Positions 1 through 9,024 of a DNA stretch of 64,000 nucleotides are shown in pieces. The position numbers were made by a program, and so were the translations under genes. Under the pieces are notes generated by a model. It was not told the DNA's origin, ran no database searches, and worked only from the letters and a program-made list of their open reading frames with translations. Position 1 is the stretch's first letter, and each line of letters begins with the position of its first letter. The DNA comes from Sulfuriferula sp. (GTDB lineage Bacteria > Pseudomonadota > Gammaproteobacteria > Burkholderiales > Sulfuriferulaceae), in assembly GCA_031291235.1 (NCBI GenBank), contig JARLJL010000022.1:482355-546354 (forward strand), written 5' to 3'.

Positions 1-23
1 TTAATACTGACAGGGAATCTGCA

Positions 24-809
24 TTGACAGCTTGGATAGCACAATTAGGCGATGCAGTATTAAAACGCGGGGCGGCTTTCATGGCCTTGTTACGCTTCGG
101 ATTCCATTTGCTGGAAGTGGCGCTTACTCCCCGCACCTACGACAGCGCGACGCGCTGGATCATCACCAAGCAAATCTATTTCACTGCCGTCCAGGCGCTA
201 CCTGTATTTCTGATTTACTCACTGGTTATCAGCGTTGTCTTGATACAGATCATGGTCTCCGTCGCGCGCGATTTCGGCCTGTCGGAATACGTCCCCGGGC
301 TGATCGTCGGCTTTCTGCTCATGGAGCTGCTGCCGCTGCTGTCGGTACTGTTCGTCGCCTTGCGCTCCGGCGCCGCCATCAATACCGAAATCGCCCTGAT
401 GCACGTCAACAACGAAATCACCGCTTTCGAGCACGCTCAAATCGATCCGGCCCGCTATGAATACATGCCGCGCGTGGTGGGCGGCGTCATCTCGGTGCTG
501 GCACTGACCGGCCTGTCGGCGCTTAGCGCACTGCTGGTGGCGTTTTTCGTCATTTACGGACTGGACTGGAGTAATCTGGGCAATTACACGCACAGCATGG
601 CGCAATTGTTACCGTTAACACTGGTCTTCGGCCTGATCGCCAAAACGGTGCTATACGGGCTTTGCGTAACCCTGATCCCGATCAAGACCGGGCTGGAAAT
701 TCCCAAACGCCTGTTTCTGGTGCCGGTGTCGGTACTCAAGGGCATGATGCGCGTTTTTTTTGCAATCGTATTGATCGAGGTGGCATCATTGACGTTCAAA
801 TACATGTGA
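24..809 (+). CDS. MlaE-like (DUF140) ABC transporter permease
   Basis: About 261 residues, hydrophobic, with five or six membrane segments. The order permease, ATPase-like, MCE, lipoprotein is that of Mce/Mla systems, which move lipids between the inner and outer membranes. The segment around SVLFVALRSGAAINTEIALM matches the conserved region of MlaE permeases that contacts the ATPase. The start is a TTG with AGGGA seven bases upstream. The frame stays open to the left edge of the window, so an upstream start cannot be excluded. The stop overlaps the probable GTG start of the next gene, which suggests coupled translation. The family is fairly secure; the lipid carried is unknown. Confidence 0.8.
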   Translation: MTAWIAQLGDAVLKRGAAFMALLRFGFHLLEVALTPRTYDSATRWIITKQIYFTAVQALPVFLIYSLVISVVLIQIMVSVARDFGLSEYVPGLIVGFLLMELLPLLSVLFVALRSGAAINTEIALMHVNNEITAFEHAQIDPARYEYMPRVVGGVISVLALTGLSALSALLVAFFVIYGLDWSNLGNYTHSMAQLLPLTLVFGLIAKTVLYGLCVTLIPIKTGLEIPKRLFLVPVSVLKGMMRVFFAIVLIEVASLTFKYM

Positions 810-1264
810 CCTGGTGCGACGACGAACCGGCACGCAAGGCGCAAATCCGCACCCTGCTTGGCGAAAGCGGATATGCATGCGCATTGGTTTCGCCGGATAT
901 GCCGTTGCGGGTGAACCTGACGGCGCTGGAAAATATTGCGCTCATTGCCCAGTTTCACCATGCCACGCCCTGGCAGCAGGCCAGCGAGCAAGCGCAAACC
1001 CTGCTGGATTGCACCGGGCATGGCGACATAGCCTTGAAGCGCGACGAAGATCTCAGCATGACCCAGCGCTTCGCGGTAAAAATGGCACGCGCCATCATGT
1101 TGCACCGGGCGCTGATAGCGATAGACCGCCCGGCCCTGATGCTTGCAGATGTGCATTACCCTGAGGTTTTGCGTGCCATGCTGACTTGCCTGCAACATGA
1201 ATACAGCGATCACTGCGTCGTTGATTACATCTGGAACCGGCCCGTTTACGAGTATCGAAAATGA
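806..1264 (+). CDS. Degenerate ABC ATPase-like protein of the Mce operon
   Basis: About 152 residues in the slot where an MlaF ATPase is expected. The middle resembles the second half of an ABC ATPase: ENIALIAQFHH, then DLSMTQRF where LSGGQ should be, KMARAIMLHRALIAIDRP where the helix and Walker B normally lie, then a D-loop-like stretch. No Walker A (GxxGxGKS/T) is present, and the glutamate after the Walker B aspartate is replaced by arginine. It should therefore not hydrolyse ATP by the usual mechanism. The GTG start overlaps the permease stop (GTGA), and the stop overlaps the next ATG (ATGA). An upstream ATT at 788 behind a GAGGTGG is a less likely start. The reading as an ABC remnant is inference from pattern similarity; a true ATPase encoded elsewhere may power the system. 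Confidence 0.65.
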   Translation: MTWCDDEPARKAQIRTLLGESGYACALVSPDMPLRVNLTALENIALIAQFHHATPWQQASEQAQTLLDCTGHGDIALKRDEDLSMTQRFAVKMARAIMLHRALIAIDRPALMLADVHYPEVLRAMLTCLQHEYSDHCVVDYIWNRPVYEYRK

Positions 1265-2211
1265 ACAAATCCATACAATTCAAAGTCGGCGCGTTTATCC
1301 TTGCCGCACTACTGACCGGCGCCTTCTCTTTCATCTATCTGCTTTATGAGCGCGGCTGGTTCGAGCACAGTCTGCAATACACATTGATCGCCCCCGACGC
1401 AGAAAATATCAGCGTCGGCATGCCGCTGGTGTTCCGCGGCATCGCCATCGGCAAAGTCAGTTCGCTTACGCTCTCCCCGCAAGGCATGGCTCGCATCGTC
1501 GTCAGCGTAGAAAGCCGGCAAAGCCAATGGCTCCGAGCAAACAGCCAATTTTCGCTCGACAAGCCGCTGGTAGGCGCCGCCAAAATCCGCGCCGATGTCA
1601 GCGATTTGAGCAGCCCACTACTCAGTCCGGACAAGGAATACCCGCTCAATCAGGGTAGCGGCGATCTCGACATCCCTGCACTGGCTGCCAAGGCCAACGC
1701 CATACTGGATCAACTAGGCACCGTCGCCAAAAACGTGGCCTATATGACGCGGCGCGACGGCGAGATCAATGCCACGCTGGTCAATGCTCAAGCCATTACG
1801 CACAAAATGACCGGCAAATACGGCGTTGCCCAAGGCTTGCTCGGCAGCGAACAAAACGCGCAAGTATTGATGGACAGCCTGCAGCACACCCGCGAACTGA
1901 CTGCAAATCTGGACGAGATGTCGCGCAAACTGGATCGCACCGTTTTCGACAAGGGCGGGCTGATAGACAATGCCAACCAATCTGTTGCGCAATTGCCGCC
2001 TATGCTGGAAGACATCCGCGCCAGTCTGAAAAAAGTCGATACGCTGCTGGTTAACGCCAACGGACTCACCGCCAATCTGAAGGAAGGCACTGACGACATG
2101 GGCCAGCTGCGTTCTGAAGTCGATGAAGCGCTCAGCAAGACCAACCAGCTCATCACCAAAATCAACCGCTTCCTGCCCGCAGGCAAACCGGGCGAGGTCA
2201 AACTGCCATGA
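1261..2211 (+). CDS. MCE (MlaD-like) lipid-transport protein
   Basis: 316 residues with an N-terminal membrane anchor (about residues 8-29) and one MCE domain (about 38-120, including VGMPLVFRGIAIGKV). A long, mostly helical C-terminal region follows, with heptad-like stretches (about 150-300). MCE proteins form hexameric rings on the periplasmic side of the inner membrane and pass lipids through a central channel. A C-terminal helical extension is typical of forms longer than E. coli MlaD (183 residues). It overlaps both neighbours by 4 bases, so the four genes look like one translationally coupled unit. Function as part of a lipid ABC system is well supported; direction and substrate are not. 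Confidence 0.88.
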   Translation: MNKSIQFKVGAFILAALLTGAFSFIYLLYERGWFEHSLQYTLIAPDAENISVGMPLVFRGIAIGKVSSLTLSPQGMARIVVSVESRQSQWLRANSQFSLDKPLVGAAKIRADVSDLSSPLLSPDKEYPLNQGSGDLDIPALAAKANAILDQLGTVAKNVAYMTRRDGEINATLVNAQAITHKMTGKYGVAQGLLGSEQNAQVLMDSLQHTRELTANLDEMSRKLDRTVFDKGGLIDNANQSVAQLPPMLEDIRASLKKVDTLLVNANGLTANLKEGTDDMGQLRSEVDEALSKTNQLITKINRFLPAGKPGEVKLP

Positions 2212-2867
2212 GAATCGTCTATATCTTGATCCTGATCAGTATACTGACAGCTTGCGGCGGCGGCCCAACTGTACCCGACTGGCAAATCGACACCCAGACC
2301 GGCATAGCCCGCTATACCCAGTATTATCTGGAAGGCCGTAGCAAATTAGCCGCGGCCAGCTTTGCCAAATCGCGTGCGGCTACCGCGGCCAGCGGTGATA
2401 TTGCCGCTGTCGCGCATCTGGAACTGGTCAAATGCGGCGTACAAGTCGCCGCCCTTGATCTGACGCCCTGCGACGAATACAGCAAGCTGGCTGCAACCGC
2501 CACCACAACAGCAGACGCGGCCTATTTCCGATTTATTCGCGGCACATGGCAAGGGCCCAATAACGCAGCCTTACCGTCACAATATGCAACGTTTGCAAAC
2601 AAGACAACGGCATCGACCGACGACATCAATACCGCTCTGCAGCAGATCGACGACCCGCTCTCGCGCCTGGTTGCCAGCGGCATCGCCGTTGAACGCAAGC
2701 AATACAATCTGAAAACGCTGCAGATCGCTGCAGATACTGCTGCAACTCAAGGCTGGCGCCGGCCTTTGCTGGCTTATTTGCTGCTCCAGCAAAAAAACAC
2801 CGCCGACCCAGTCCTGTTGCAACAAATACAGTCTAGAATTGAAATCGTGGAGTCGTCATTGCCTTAA
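2208..2867 (+). CDS. Putative lipoprotein of the Mce operon
   Basis: 219 residues starting with a lipoprotein signal peptide: MRIVYILILISILTAC with lipobox LTAC, acylated Cys at residue 16. The mature part is alanine-rich and mainly helical, somewhat like a short repeat (TPR-type) scaffold. Four further cysteines lie at about 77-88 and nearby. It sits where Mce operons often carry a PqiC/DUF330 auxiliary lipoprotein, but I do not recognise that family here. By position it may be an outer-membrane partner of the MCE protein. The ATG overlaps the MCE stop (ATGA), and the transaldolase gene begins 25 bases downstream. Confidence 0.7.
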   Translation: MRIVYILILISILTACGGGPTVPDWQIDTQTGIARYTQYYLEGRSKLAAASFAKSRAATAASGDIAAVAHLELVKCGVQVAALDLTPCDEYSKLAATATTTADAAYFRFIRGTWQGPNNAALPSQYATFANKTTASTDDINTALQQIDDPLSRLVASGIAVERKQYNLKTLQIAADTAATQGWRRPLLAYLLLQQKNTADPVLLQQIQSRIEIVESSLP

Positions 2868-2892
2868 ATAATTTAAAGAATCAGGAGCAGAC

Positions 2893-3969
2893 ATGAGCAC
2901 ATTAAGTAAAGTCAAAACCTATGGACAATCGATCTGGCTGGACAATCTCTCGCGCACGCTGATTCAGGACGGCGAACTTGCCCGGCTTATCAAGGAAGAC
3001 GGTATTTCCGGCATCACGTCCAATCCCAGCATTTTTCAAAAAGCATTAACCGACAGCCCCTATTATCAGGCTGACATGGCGCGGTTGAAGACCACTGTAG
3101 ACGATGCCGAGAAACGTTATGAAGCGCTGGTTATTCCCGATATCCAGGCCGCATGCGACCTGCTGCTGCCCACCTACAATCAGACACTGGGCAATGACGG
3201 TTATGTCAGCCTGGAAGTCTCCCCCAGCCTGTCCCACGATACCGATGCCACGGTAGCGACGGCACGGCGTCTGCATGCGACGGTAGATCGCCCCAATGTG
3301 CTGATCAAGGTACCCGGTACGGCTGCCGGTGTAGCCGCGTTCGAACGACTGACCAGCGAAGGCATATCAGTCAATGTCACATTGCTGTTTTCAATCACGC
3401 AAACGCTGCGTGTACTGGAAGCCTATATCCGCGGATTGCGCAAATTTGTTGCCGCAGGCGGCAATGGCCGCAATGTCAAGGCAGTCGCCAGCCTGTTTCT
3501 GTCGCGCGTCGATTCTCACATTGACCCGAAACTGGCTGCCATCGGTAGCGAACAGGCACTGGCTTTGCAAGGCCGTGCCGCATTGGCTGTAGCCAAACTA
3601 ACCTATCAGCGTTACAAACAACTGTTCCACGGCGAATATTTTGCCGATCTGGCCAAAGTCGGCTGCCGCCCGCAATACCTGCTATGGGCCAGCACCGGCA
3701 CCAAGAACAGCGCTTATTCGGATGTGAAATACATCGACAATCTGATTGGCGCGGAAACCGTAAATACTGCGCCAAACGTAACGATCAACGCATTCCGCGA
3801 TCACGGCACGGTGGCAAATACTGTGGAAATCGGTGCAGATCAAGCCCAGAACGATTATCTGGCGCTGGAAAATCTGGGTATTTTCCCGGACGAAGTGGGT
3901 GAAATACTGCAAGTGGAAGGTCTCAAGCTGTTTGCCGATGCCTACCAGCAAATCCTGTTAACCTGTTGA
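2893..3969 (+). CDS. tal: Transaldolase
   Basis: 358 residues. It transfers a dihydroxyacetone unit between sugar phosphates in the non-oxidative pentose phosphate pathway, in the cytoplasm. The N-terminal ITSNPSIFQKA motif and the catalytic lysine in NVLIKVPGT (about K139), which forms the Schiff base, are present. The length and the ending (GLKLFADAYQQIL) fit the long bacterial form common in actinobacteria and many proteobacteria, not the 317-residue TalB form. A CAGGAGCAG ribosome site lies just before the ATG. It follows the lipoprotein gene by 25 bases and may be read through from the Mce operon, though the functions are unrelated. Confidence 0.95.
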   Translation: MSTLSKVKTYGQSIWLDNLSRTLIQDGELARLIKEDGISGITSNPSIFQKALTDSPYYQADMARLKTTVDDAEKRYEALVIPDIQAACDLLLPTYNQTLGNDGYVSLEVSPSLSHDTDATVATARRLHATVDRPNVLIKVPGTAAGVAAFERLTSEGISVNVTLLFSITQTLRVLEAYIRGLRKFVAAGGNGRNVKAVASLFLSRVDSHIDPKLAAIGSEQALALQGRAALAVAKLTYQRYKQLFHGEYFADLAKVGCRPQYLLWASTGTKNSAYSDVKYIDNLIGAETVNTAPNVTINAFRDHGTVANTVEIGADQAQNDYLALENLGIFPDEVGEILQVEGLKLFADAYQQILLTC

Positions 3970-4003
3970 TTCAAAACAATTGCCATATTAATGTTTGACA
4001 GCA

Positions 4004-4025
4004 ACCTGTTATGCAGGTAACTTTT
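4004..4025 (+). terminator. Weak terminator-like hairpin after tal
   Basis: A 5-bp stem (ACCTG/CAGGT, 4004-4008 with 4014-4018) is followed closely by five Ts (4022-4026 region). The stem is short, so this is only a possible rho-independent terminator for the transaldolase transcript. Confidence 0.3.
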
Positions 4026-4093
4026 TGCGTGCAGTAAAAATTACTGACATATAAAAATCATTATTAATAACGATCAATTAGGAGACTCACTGT

Positions 4094-4618
4094 ATGACCA
4101 AACATTTAAAAGGCCTCACCCTGATTTCCGGTCTGATGCTATCGATGATCGCCGGAACAGCAGCGGCAACACCCGTTTTAATGTCTGCCGAATGGGCTGC
4201 ACAAGCTTGCGAAGCATTCAACAAGAATCCGAAACTGACCGATGGTCTGGGCGGCAAATGGATAGCCAACAACAAGGGTCGCGGCTATAAAGTCATCCAT
4301 CTGTATCGCAGCGATTGCGAGGACAGCCCGCAGGTTGAAATGCGCATCAGCGACAAGGACGGCAAAGCCATGTGTACCTACGGCGGCAAGGTCGAAATGG
4401 CCAAGCTCGATTCCGGTGCGGATTACCTGATGTATGCCACAACGGAAAAATGGCATGACATGGGTGCAGGCGAATACGGCCCGATGAAAGCCATGATGTT
4501 CGGCCGCCTGCAATTCGAAGGCCCAAAAATGGAAGCCATGAGCGTCATGACGCCATTCGAGCAATTCCTGTTACTGGCCGGCAAAGTACCTTCAACTGAA
4601 ACCAGCTGCCCTAAATAA
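4094..4618 (+). CDS. Exported SCP2-like (sterol-carrier fold) protein
   Basis: 174 residues with a clear Sec signal peptide (hydrophobic core about 9-21, cleavage near AAA-TP at about 25). The mature part resembles SCP2-type lipid carriers in its C-terminal half: YLMYATTEKW, then MKAMMFGRLQFEGPK and a final FEQFLLLAGKV, the usual G.L...G....A.....F..FL pattern. Three cysteines in the mature part could form a disulphide. GGAGACT lies upstream of the ATG. It stands alone between transaldolase and mfd with its own leader of over 100 bases. A periplasmic role in binding a hydrophobic ligand is inferred from the fold resemblance; no substrate can be named. Confidence 0.65.
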   Translation: MTKHLKGLTLISGLMLSMIAGTAAATPVLMSAEWAAQACEAFNKNPKLTDGLGGKWIANNKGRGYKVIHLYRSDCEDSPQVEMRISDKDGKAMCTYGGKVEMAKLDSGADYLMYATTEKWHDMGAGEYGPMKAMMFGRLQFEGPKMEAMSVMTPFEQFLLLAGKVPSTETSCPK

Positions 4619-4635
4619 GCAGTCTGCAGCAATAT

Positions 4636-4662
4636 ACCGGATGGGATAATATCTCGTCCGGT
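4636..4662 (+). terminator. 27-base palindrome between the SCP2-like gene and mfd
   Basis: A dyad centred on base 4649: ACCGGA (4636-4641) pairs with TCCGGT (4657-4662), GATA (4645-4648) pairs with TATC (4650-4653), and the three bases between form one G-C and two G-U pairs. In RNA this is a 13-bp hairpin. No T-run follows, so it may be a processing or partial termination site. Confidence 0.4.
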
Positions 4663-4749
4663 CACCAACCCCGCACTTCCGCATACCAATTCCACAACTG
4701 TCAGGCTTCTGGGTTAAAATAGCAGGTTTACAGGCCTGCTTCTGCGCTC

Positions 4750-7700
4750 ATGCTTATCAATCAACCTCTGCCGCCCTCCGGTCAACGCGTTCAAATCGAA
4801 CCGTTAACAGGCTCGGCCGACGCACTGGCAATTAGCGAACTCGCTGCACCGTCCCGACCTGTCGTCGTACTCACCGCCAATGCGCTGGATGCACAACGAT
4901 TGCTCGACGAAATCCGCTGGTTCGCGCCCAAGCTGACCGTAAGCCTGCTGCCCGACTGGGAAACGCTGCCTTACGATCATTTCTCGCCGCATCAGGATCT
5001 GATCTCGGAACGGCTGGCGACGCTTTATCAGATTTCGCAAAGCCAGTGCGATGTTGCCATCGTCCCGATTACGACTGCCCTATACCGCCTCACCCCGCCA
5101 GCCTATCTCGGCGCTTATACCTTTTTTCTGAAACAGGGACAAAAGCTGGATGTCGAGGCACTGCGCCGTCAAATGACGGGTAGCGGCTATACCGCCGTCA
5201 GTCAGGTACTCTCGCCCGGCGAATTCAGCGTGCGCGGCGGGTTGCTCGATCTGTTCCCTATGGGCAGCGCACTGCCCTACCGTATCGATCTGTTCGACGA
5301 CGAAATCGAAAGCATACGTACCTTCGACGTCGATACCCAGCGCAGCGTCTATCCGGTCAAGGAAATCCGCCTGCTGCCGGCGCGGGAATTTCCCCTGGAC
5401 GAAGCCGGCATGGCGCTATTTCGCCAGAACTTCCGCGATCATTTCGAAGGCGATGCATCCAAGCGCCAGATCTACAAGGACGTCAGCAACGGTCTGGCGC
5501 CGGCGGGCATAGAATATTACCTGCCGCTGTTCTTCGAACAGACTGCCAACCTGTTCGATTATGTGCCGGACAATGCCGTCATTTGCCTGCACGGCAACAT
5601 CGAAACGGCTGCCGGCGAATTCTGGCGCGATACCGAAAGCCGCTACAAATTGATGCGCGGCGACCCGCAGCGGCCTATATTGCCGCCCGCCGATCTATTT
5701 CTCGCGGTGGATGCACTGTTCGGTCACCTGAAACGCTATAGCCGCGTGGAAATCAGTCAGGGCAGCGCAAGTGACGGACTTACCCGCGCGCTGCCCGACC
5801 TTAGCGTAGAACGCCGCGCCGACGACCCGCTGCATCGCATCAAGGCCTTTCTCGACACTTTTCAGGGGAAAGTTTTGCTGCTCGCCGAAAGTCTGGGCCG
5901 CCGCGAAACCATGACGCAATATTTTAACGAGCACGGCATCCGGCCTGAGCTGTGCGAGGACTATGCCCAGTGTCTGGATAAGCTTGCCGTGCCGCGCCTA
6001 GGCGTAGCCCCGCTGACGCACGGATTCATCCTGCAAAGCACGCCGCCGCTAGCCTTCATTACCGAATCCGAACTCTACGCCACCACTGTCCGCACCCGTA
6101 ATCGCACAGCCCAGCGCCGCAGCCAAGTTGACGGCATGTTGCGCGACCTGTCCGAGGTCAAGGTCGGCGACCCGGTGGTACATGCCGATCACGGCATAGG
6201 CCGTTATCTCGGTCTGGTGAGCATGGATCTGGGCGAAGGCGAAACCGAATTCCTGCTGCTCGAATACGCGGGCAACGACAAACTTTACGTTCCCGTCTCG
6301 CAATTGCATCTGATCGGCCGTTACAGCGGCGCGGCGGCTGAATCCGTCACCCTATCCAGATTGGGCAGCGGTCAATGGGAAAAGGCCAAGCGCCGCGCCA
6401 TGGAACAGGCGCGCGATACGGCTGCCGAGCTGCTCAATTTGTACGCCCGCCGCGCTGCGCGCCAAGGCCATGCCTTTACCCTGAAACAGCATGATTACGA
6501 AGCCTTTGTCGAAGGTTTCGGCTTCGAGGAAACCATCGATCAGGCCAGCGCGATTGAAGCCGTCATCAATGATTTATGCGTAGCCCGACCTATGGATAGA
6601 CTGGTTTGCGGCGATGTCGGTTTCGGCAAAACAGAAGTTGCGCTGCGCGCCGCATTTGTTGCACTGATGGACGGCCGACAGGTTGCCGTACTGGTGCCTA
6701 CCACCTTGCTGGCGGAGCAGCACTTCCAGAATTTTTCCGACCGCTTTGCCGATTGGCCGGTGCGCATTGCCGAACTGTCGCGGTTCCGCTCTGCCAAGGA
6801 ACAGACGCAGGCATTGGCGGGACTGGCCGCAGGCACGATCGACATCGTCATCGGCACGCACAAACTATTGCAGAAAGACGTCATTTTCAAAAACCTCGGC
6901 CTGGTCATCATCGACGAGGAGCATCGCTTCGGCGTACGTCAGAAAGAACAAATGAAAGTGCTGCGCGCCGAAGTCGATGTGCTGACGCTGACCGCCACAC
7001 CCATTCCGCGCACGCTGGCCATGTCGCTTGAAGGCATTCGCGATTTTTCGGTGATTACCACGCCGCCGCAGAAACGGCTGTCAATCAAAACCTTTGTTTC
7101 GCGCTACTCCGACGGCGTCATCCGCGAAGCGGTGCTGCGCGAACTCAAGCGCGGCGGGCAGGTGTATTTTCTGCATAACGAAGTCGACACCATTTACAAC
7201 ATGGAAGCCAAGCTCGCCAAGCTGCTGCCGGAAGCGCGCATCCGCGTGGCTCACGGTCAAATGCCGGAGCGCGAGCTGGAACACGTCATGCGCGACTTCC
7301 ACCAGCAGCAGGTCAATGTGCTGCTGTGCACCACCATCATCGAAACCGGTATCGACATCCCCACCGCCAATACCATCATCATGAACCGTGCCGACAAGTT
7401 CGGTCTGGCGCAATTGCATCAGCTGCGCGGCCGCGTCGGACGCTCACATCACCAGGCCTATGCCTATTTGCTGACGCCGGAAGAGGACGCCATCACACCG
7501 GCAGCCAAAAAGCGACTGGAGGCACTGCAGATGATGGAAGACCTCGGCGCAGGCTTCCATCTGGCCATGCACGATCTGGAAATACGCGGCGCCGGCGAAG
7601 TGCTGGGCGATTCACAGAGCGGCAGCATGCAGGAGATCGGCTTCAGCATGTACAACGATATGCTCAACCATGCCGTCGCCGCGTTGAAAAAAGGCCTGGA

Positions 7701-8157
7701 GCCGGACATGAACCAACCGCTGGGCGTCACCACGGAGATCAATCTGCACACCCCCGCCCTGCTCCCCGACAGCTATTGCGGCGATATACACGAGCGTCTG
7801 GTACTGTACAAACGTCTGGCCAATTGCAGCGACCAGGATAGTCTGGACGATCTCCATGCCGAACTGGTCGATCGTTTCGGCTTGCTGCCCGAACCCGCGC
7901 AGGCACTGCTGGAGTCGCATCGGCTACGCCTCCTGGCAAAACCGCTGGGGATAGCCAAACTCGATGCATCCGGCGACGCCATCAGCCTGCAATTCATAGC
8001 CAAACCGCCAATCGATCCGGCGCGCCTGATAGAACTGATCCAGACGCGTCGGCATTACAAACTGGCAGGACCGGATAAATTGCGTGTAACGATAGCGAGC
8101 AACAATCTTGCCGAACGCGTTAAAAACATCAGAAACCTATTGAAAGAACTGAGTTAA
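4750..8157 (+). CDS. mfd: Transcription-repair coupling factor Mfd
   Basis: 1135 residues, the usual full length. Mfd removes RNA polymerase stalled at DNA lesions and recruits UvrA. In order: a UvrB-homology region (about 1-330), the RNA-polymerase interaction domain (VKVGDPVVHADHGIGRY, about 470-540), and the RecG-like translocase with Walker A GDVGFGKTEVA (about 619-629), the DEEH box (about 721) and TATPIPRT. The C-terminal TRCF domain follows. A hairpin (AGCAGG, 4721-4726, with CCTGCT, 4735-4740) lies just upstream, behind a TAAAAT that could be a -10 box. The gene ends 5 bases before serB, so the two may be co-transcribed. Confidence 0.97.
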   Translation: MLINQPLPPSGQRVQIEPLTGSADALAISELAAPSRPVVVLTANALDAQRLLDEIRWFAPKLTVSLLPDWETLPYDHFSPHQDLISERLATLYQISQSQCDVAIVPITTALYRLTPPAYLGAYTFFLKQGQKLDVEALRRQMTGSGYTAVSQVLSPGEFSVRGGLLDLFPMGSALPYRIDLFDDEIESIRTFDVDTQRSVYPVKEIRLLPAREFPLDEAGMALFRQNFRDHFEGDASKRQIYKDVSNGLAPAGIEYYLPLFFEQTANLFDYVPDNAVICLHGNIETAAGEFWRDTESRYKLMRGDPQRPILPPADLFLAVDALFGHLKRYSRVEISQGSASDGLTRALPDLSVERRADDPLHRIKAFLDTFQGKVLLLAESLGRRETMTQYFNEHGIRPELCEDYAQCLDKLAVPRLGVAPLTHGFILQSTPPLAFITESELYATTVRTRNRTAQRRSQVDGMLRDLSEVKVGDPVVHADHGIGRYLGLVSMDLGEGETEFLLLEYAGNDKLYVPVSQLHLIGRYSGAAAESVTLSRLGSGQWEKAKRRAMEQARDTAAELLNLYARRAARQGHAFTLKQHDYEAFVEGFGFEETIDQASAIEAVINDLCVARPMDRLVCGDVGFGKTEVALRAAFVALMDGRQVAVLVPTTLLAEQHFQNFSDRFADWPVRIAELSRFRSAKEQTQALAGLAAGTIDIVIGTHKLLQKDVIFKNLGLVIIDEEHRFGVRQKEQMKVLRAEVDVLTLTATPIPRTLAMSLEGIRDFSVITTPPQKRLSIKTFVSRYSDGVIREAVLRELKRGGQVYFLHNEVDTIYNMEAKLAKLLPEARIRVAHGQMPERELEHVMRDFHQQQVNVLLCTTIIETGIDIPTANTIIMNRADKFGLAQLHQLRGRVGRSHHQAYAYLLTPEEDAITPAAKKRLEALQMMEDLGAGFHLAMHDLEIRGAGEVLGDSQSGSMQEIGFSMYNDMLNHAVAALKKGLEPDMNQPLGVTTEINLHTPALLPDSYCGDIHERLVLYKRLANCSDQDSLDDLHAELVDRFGLLPEPAQALLESHRLRLLAKPLGIAKLDASGDAISLQFIAKPPIDPARLIELIQTRRHYKLAGPDKLRVTIASNNLAERVKNIRNLLKELS

Positions 8158-8162
8158 CCCCC

Positions 8163-9011
8163 ATGCTTACCAATTTGATTATTCAAGGCCCTCATGTCCC
8201 TACCCAGACGCTGAAGCAGATTGCCAAGCTTAGTGCGGTCGACGCCATCGAAGCCATCAATCAGCAAGCCTTCTGTCTGGTTAACGCCGACAACAGCAAT
8301 GAAGCGACCATTGCCGAACTATGCGCCGAAGCCAGCCTGGATTACGGTTTCATTCCGTTCCATCGCCACCTCAACGATTTCAAACTAGTGGTGATGGATA
8401 TGGATTCCACATTGATCACCATAGAATGCATAGACGAAATCGCCGACATGATAGGCATCAAACCTGAAGTTGCGGCGATTACCGAATCGGCCATGCGCGG
8501 CGAAATCGTGTTTGCCGAGAGCCTCACCCGTCGCGTCGCGCTGCTGGCCGGGCTGGAAGCCAGCGCGCTGGAGCGCGTATATGAAGAACGGCTGCGCCTG
8601 ACGCCGGGTGCCGAAACGCTGATCGCCGCATTGCAGCAACGCGGCATCAAAACCTTGCTGGTATCCGGCGGTTTCACCTTCTTCACAGATCGCCTGCAAA
8701 GTCGACTCAACCTCGATTACAGCGCATCGAATACGCTGGAAATCATCGACGGCAAACTGACGGGACGGGTATTGGGCGACATCCTCGATGCGCAAGGTAA
8801 AGCCGACTGGCTCAATCAGACGCGCAGCAAGCTGGGCCTGACGCAAAAGCAGGTGGTTGCCATCGGCGACGGTGCCAACGATCTGCTGATGATGGCACAA
8901 GCCGGCGTCTCCATCGCCTACCACGCCAAACCTGTCGTTCGCCAACAGGCCAGTTACGCATTAAACTATAACGATCTTGGCGGCGTATTGCCGCTATTGG
9001 GCAAACTCTAA
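8163..9011 (+). CDS. serB: Phosphoserine phosphatase SerB
   Basis: 282 residues. A HAD-family phosphatase that makes serine from phosphoserine in the last step of serine synthesis. The nucleophile motif DMDST (D79, D81) is clear, followed by the S/T motif LLVSGGFTFF and the metal-binding IGDGANDLLMM. The short N-terminal part (1-70) is the regulatory/ACT-like region of SerB proteins. It begins 5 bases after mfd and is followed 13 bases later by the copper-chaperone-like gene, all on one strand. Confidence 0.95.
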   Translation: MLTNLIIQGPHVPTQTLKQIAKLSAVDAIEAINQQAFCLVNADNSNEATIAELCAEASLDYGFIPFHRHLNDFKLVVMDMDSTLITIECIDEIADMIGIKPEVAAITESAMRGEIVFAESLTRRVALLAGLEASALERVYEERLRLTPGAETLIAALQQRGIKTLLVSGGFTFFTDRLQSRLNLDYSASNTLEIIDGKLTGRVLGDILDAQGKADWLNQTRSKLGLTQKQVVAIGDGANDLLMMAQAGVSIAYHAKPVVRQQASYALNYNDLGGVLPLLGKL

Positions 9012-9024
9012 GAGGACATACATC

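Noticed and set aside
662-805. Upstream extension of the ATPase-like gene
   Set aside because: The extension lies inside the permease gene in another frame and contributes no Walker A or other motif.
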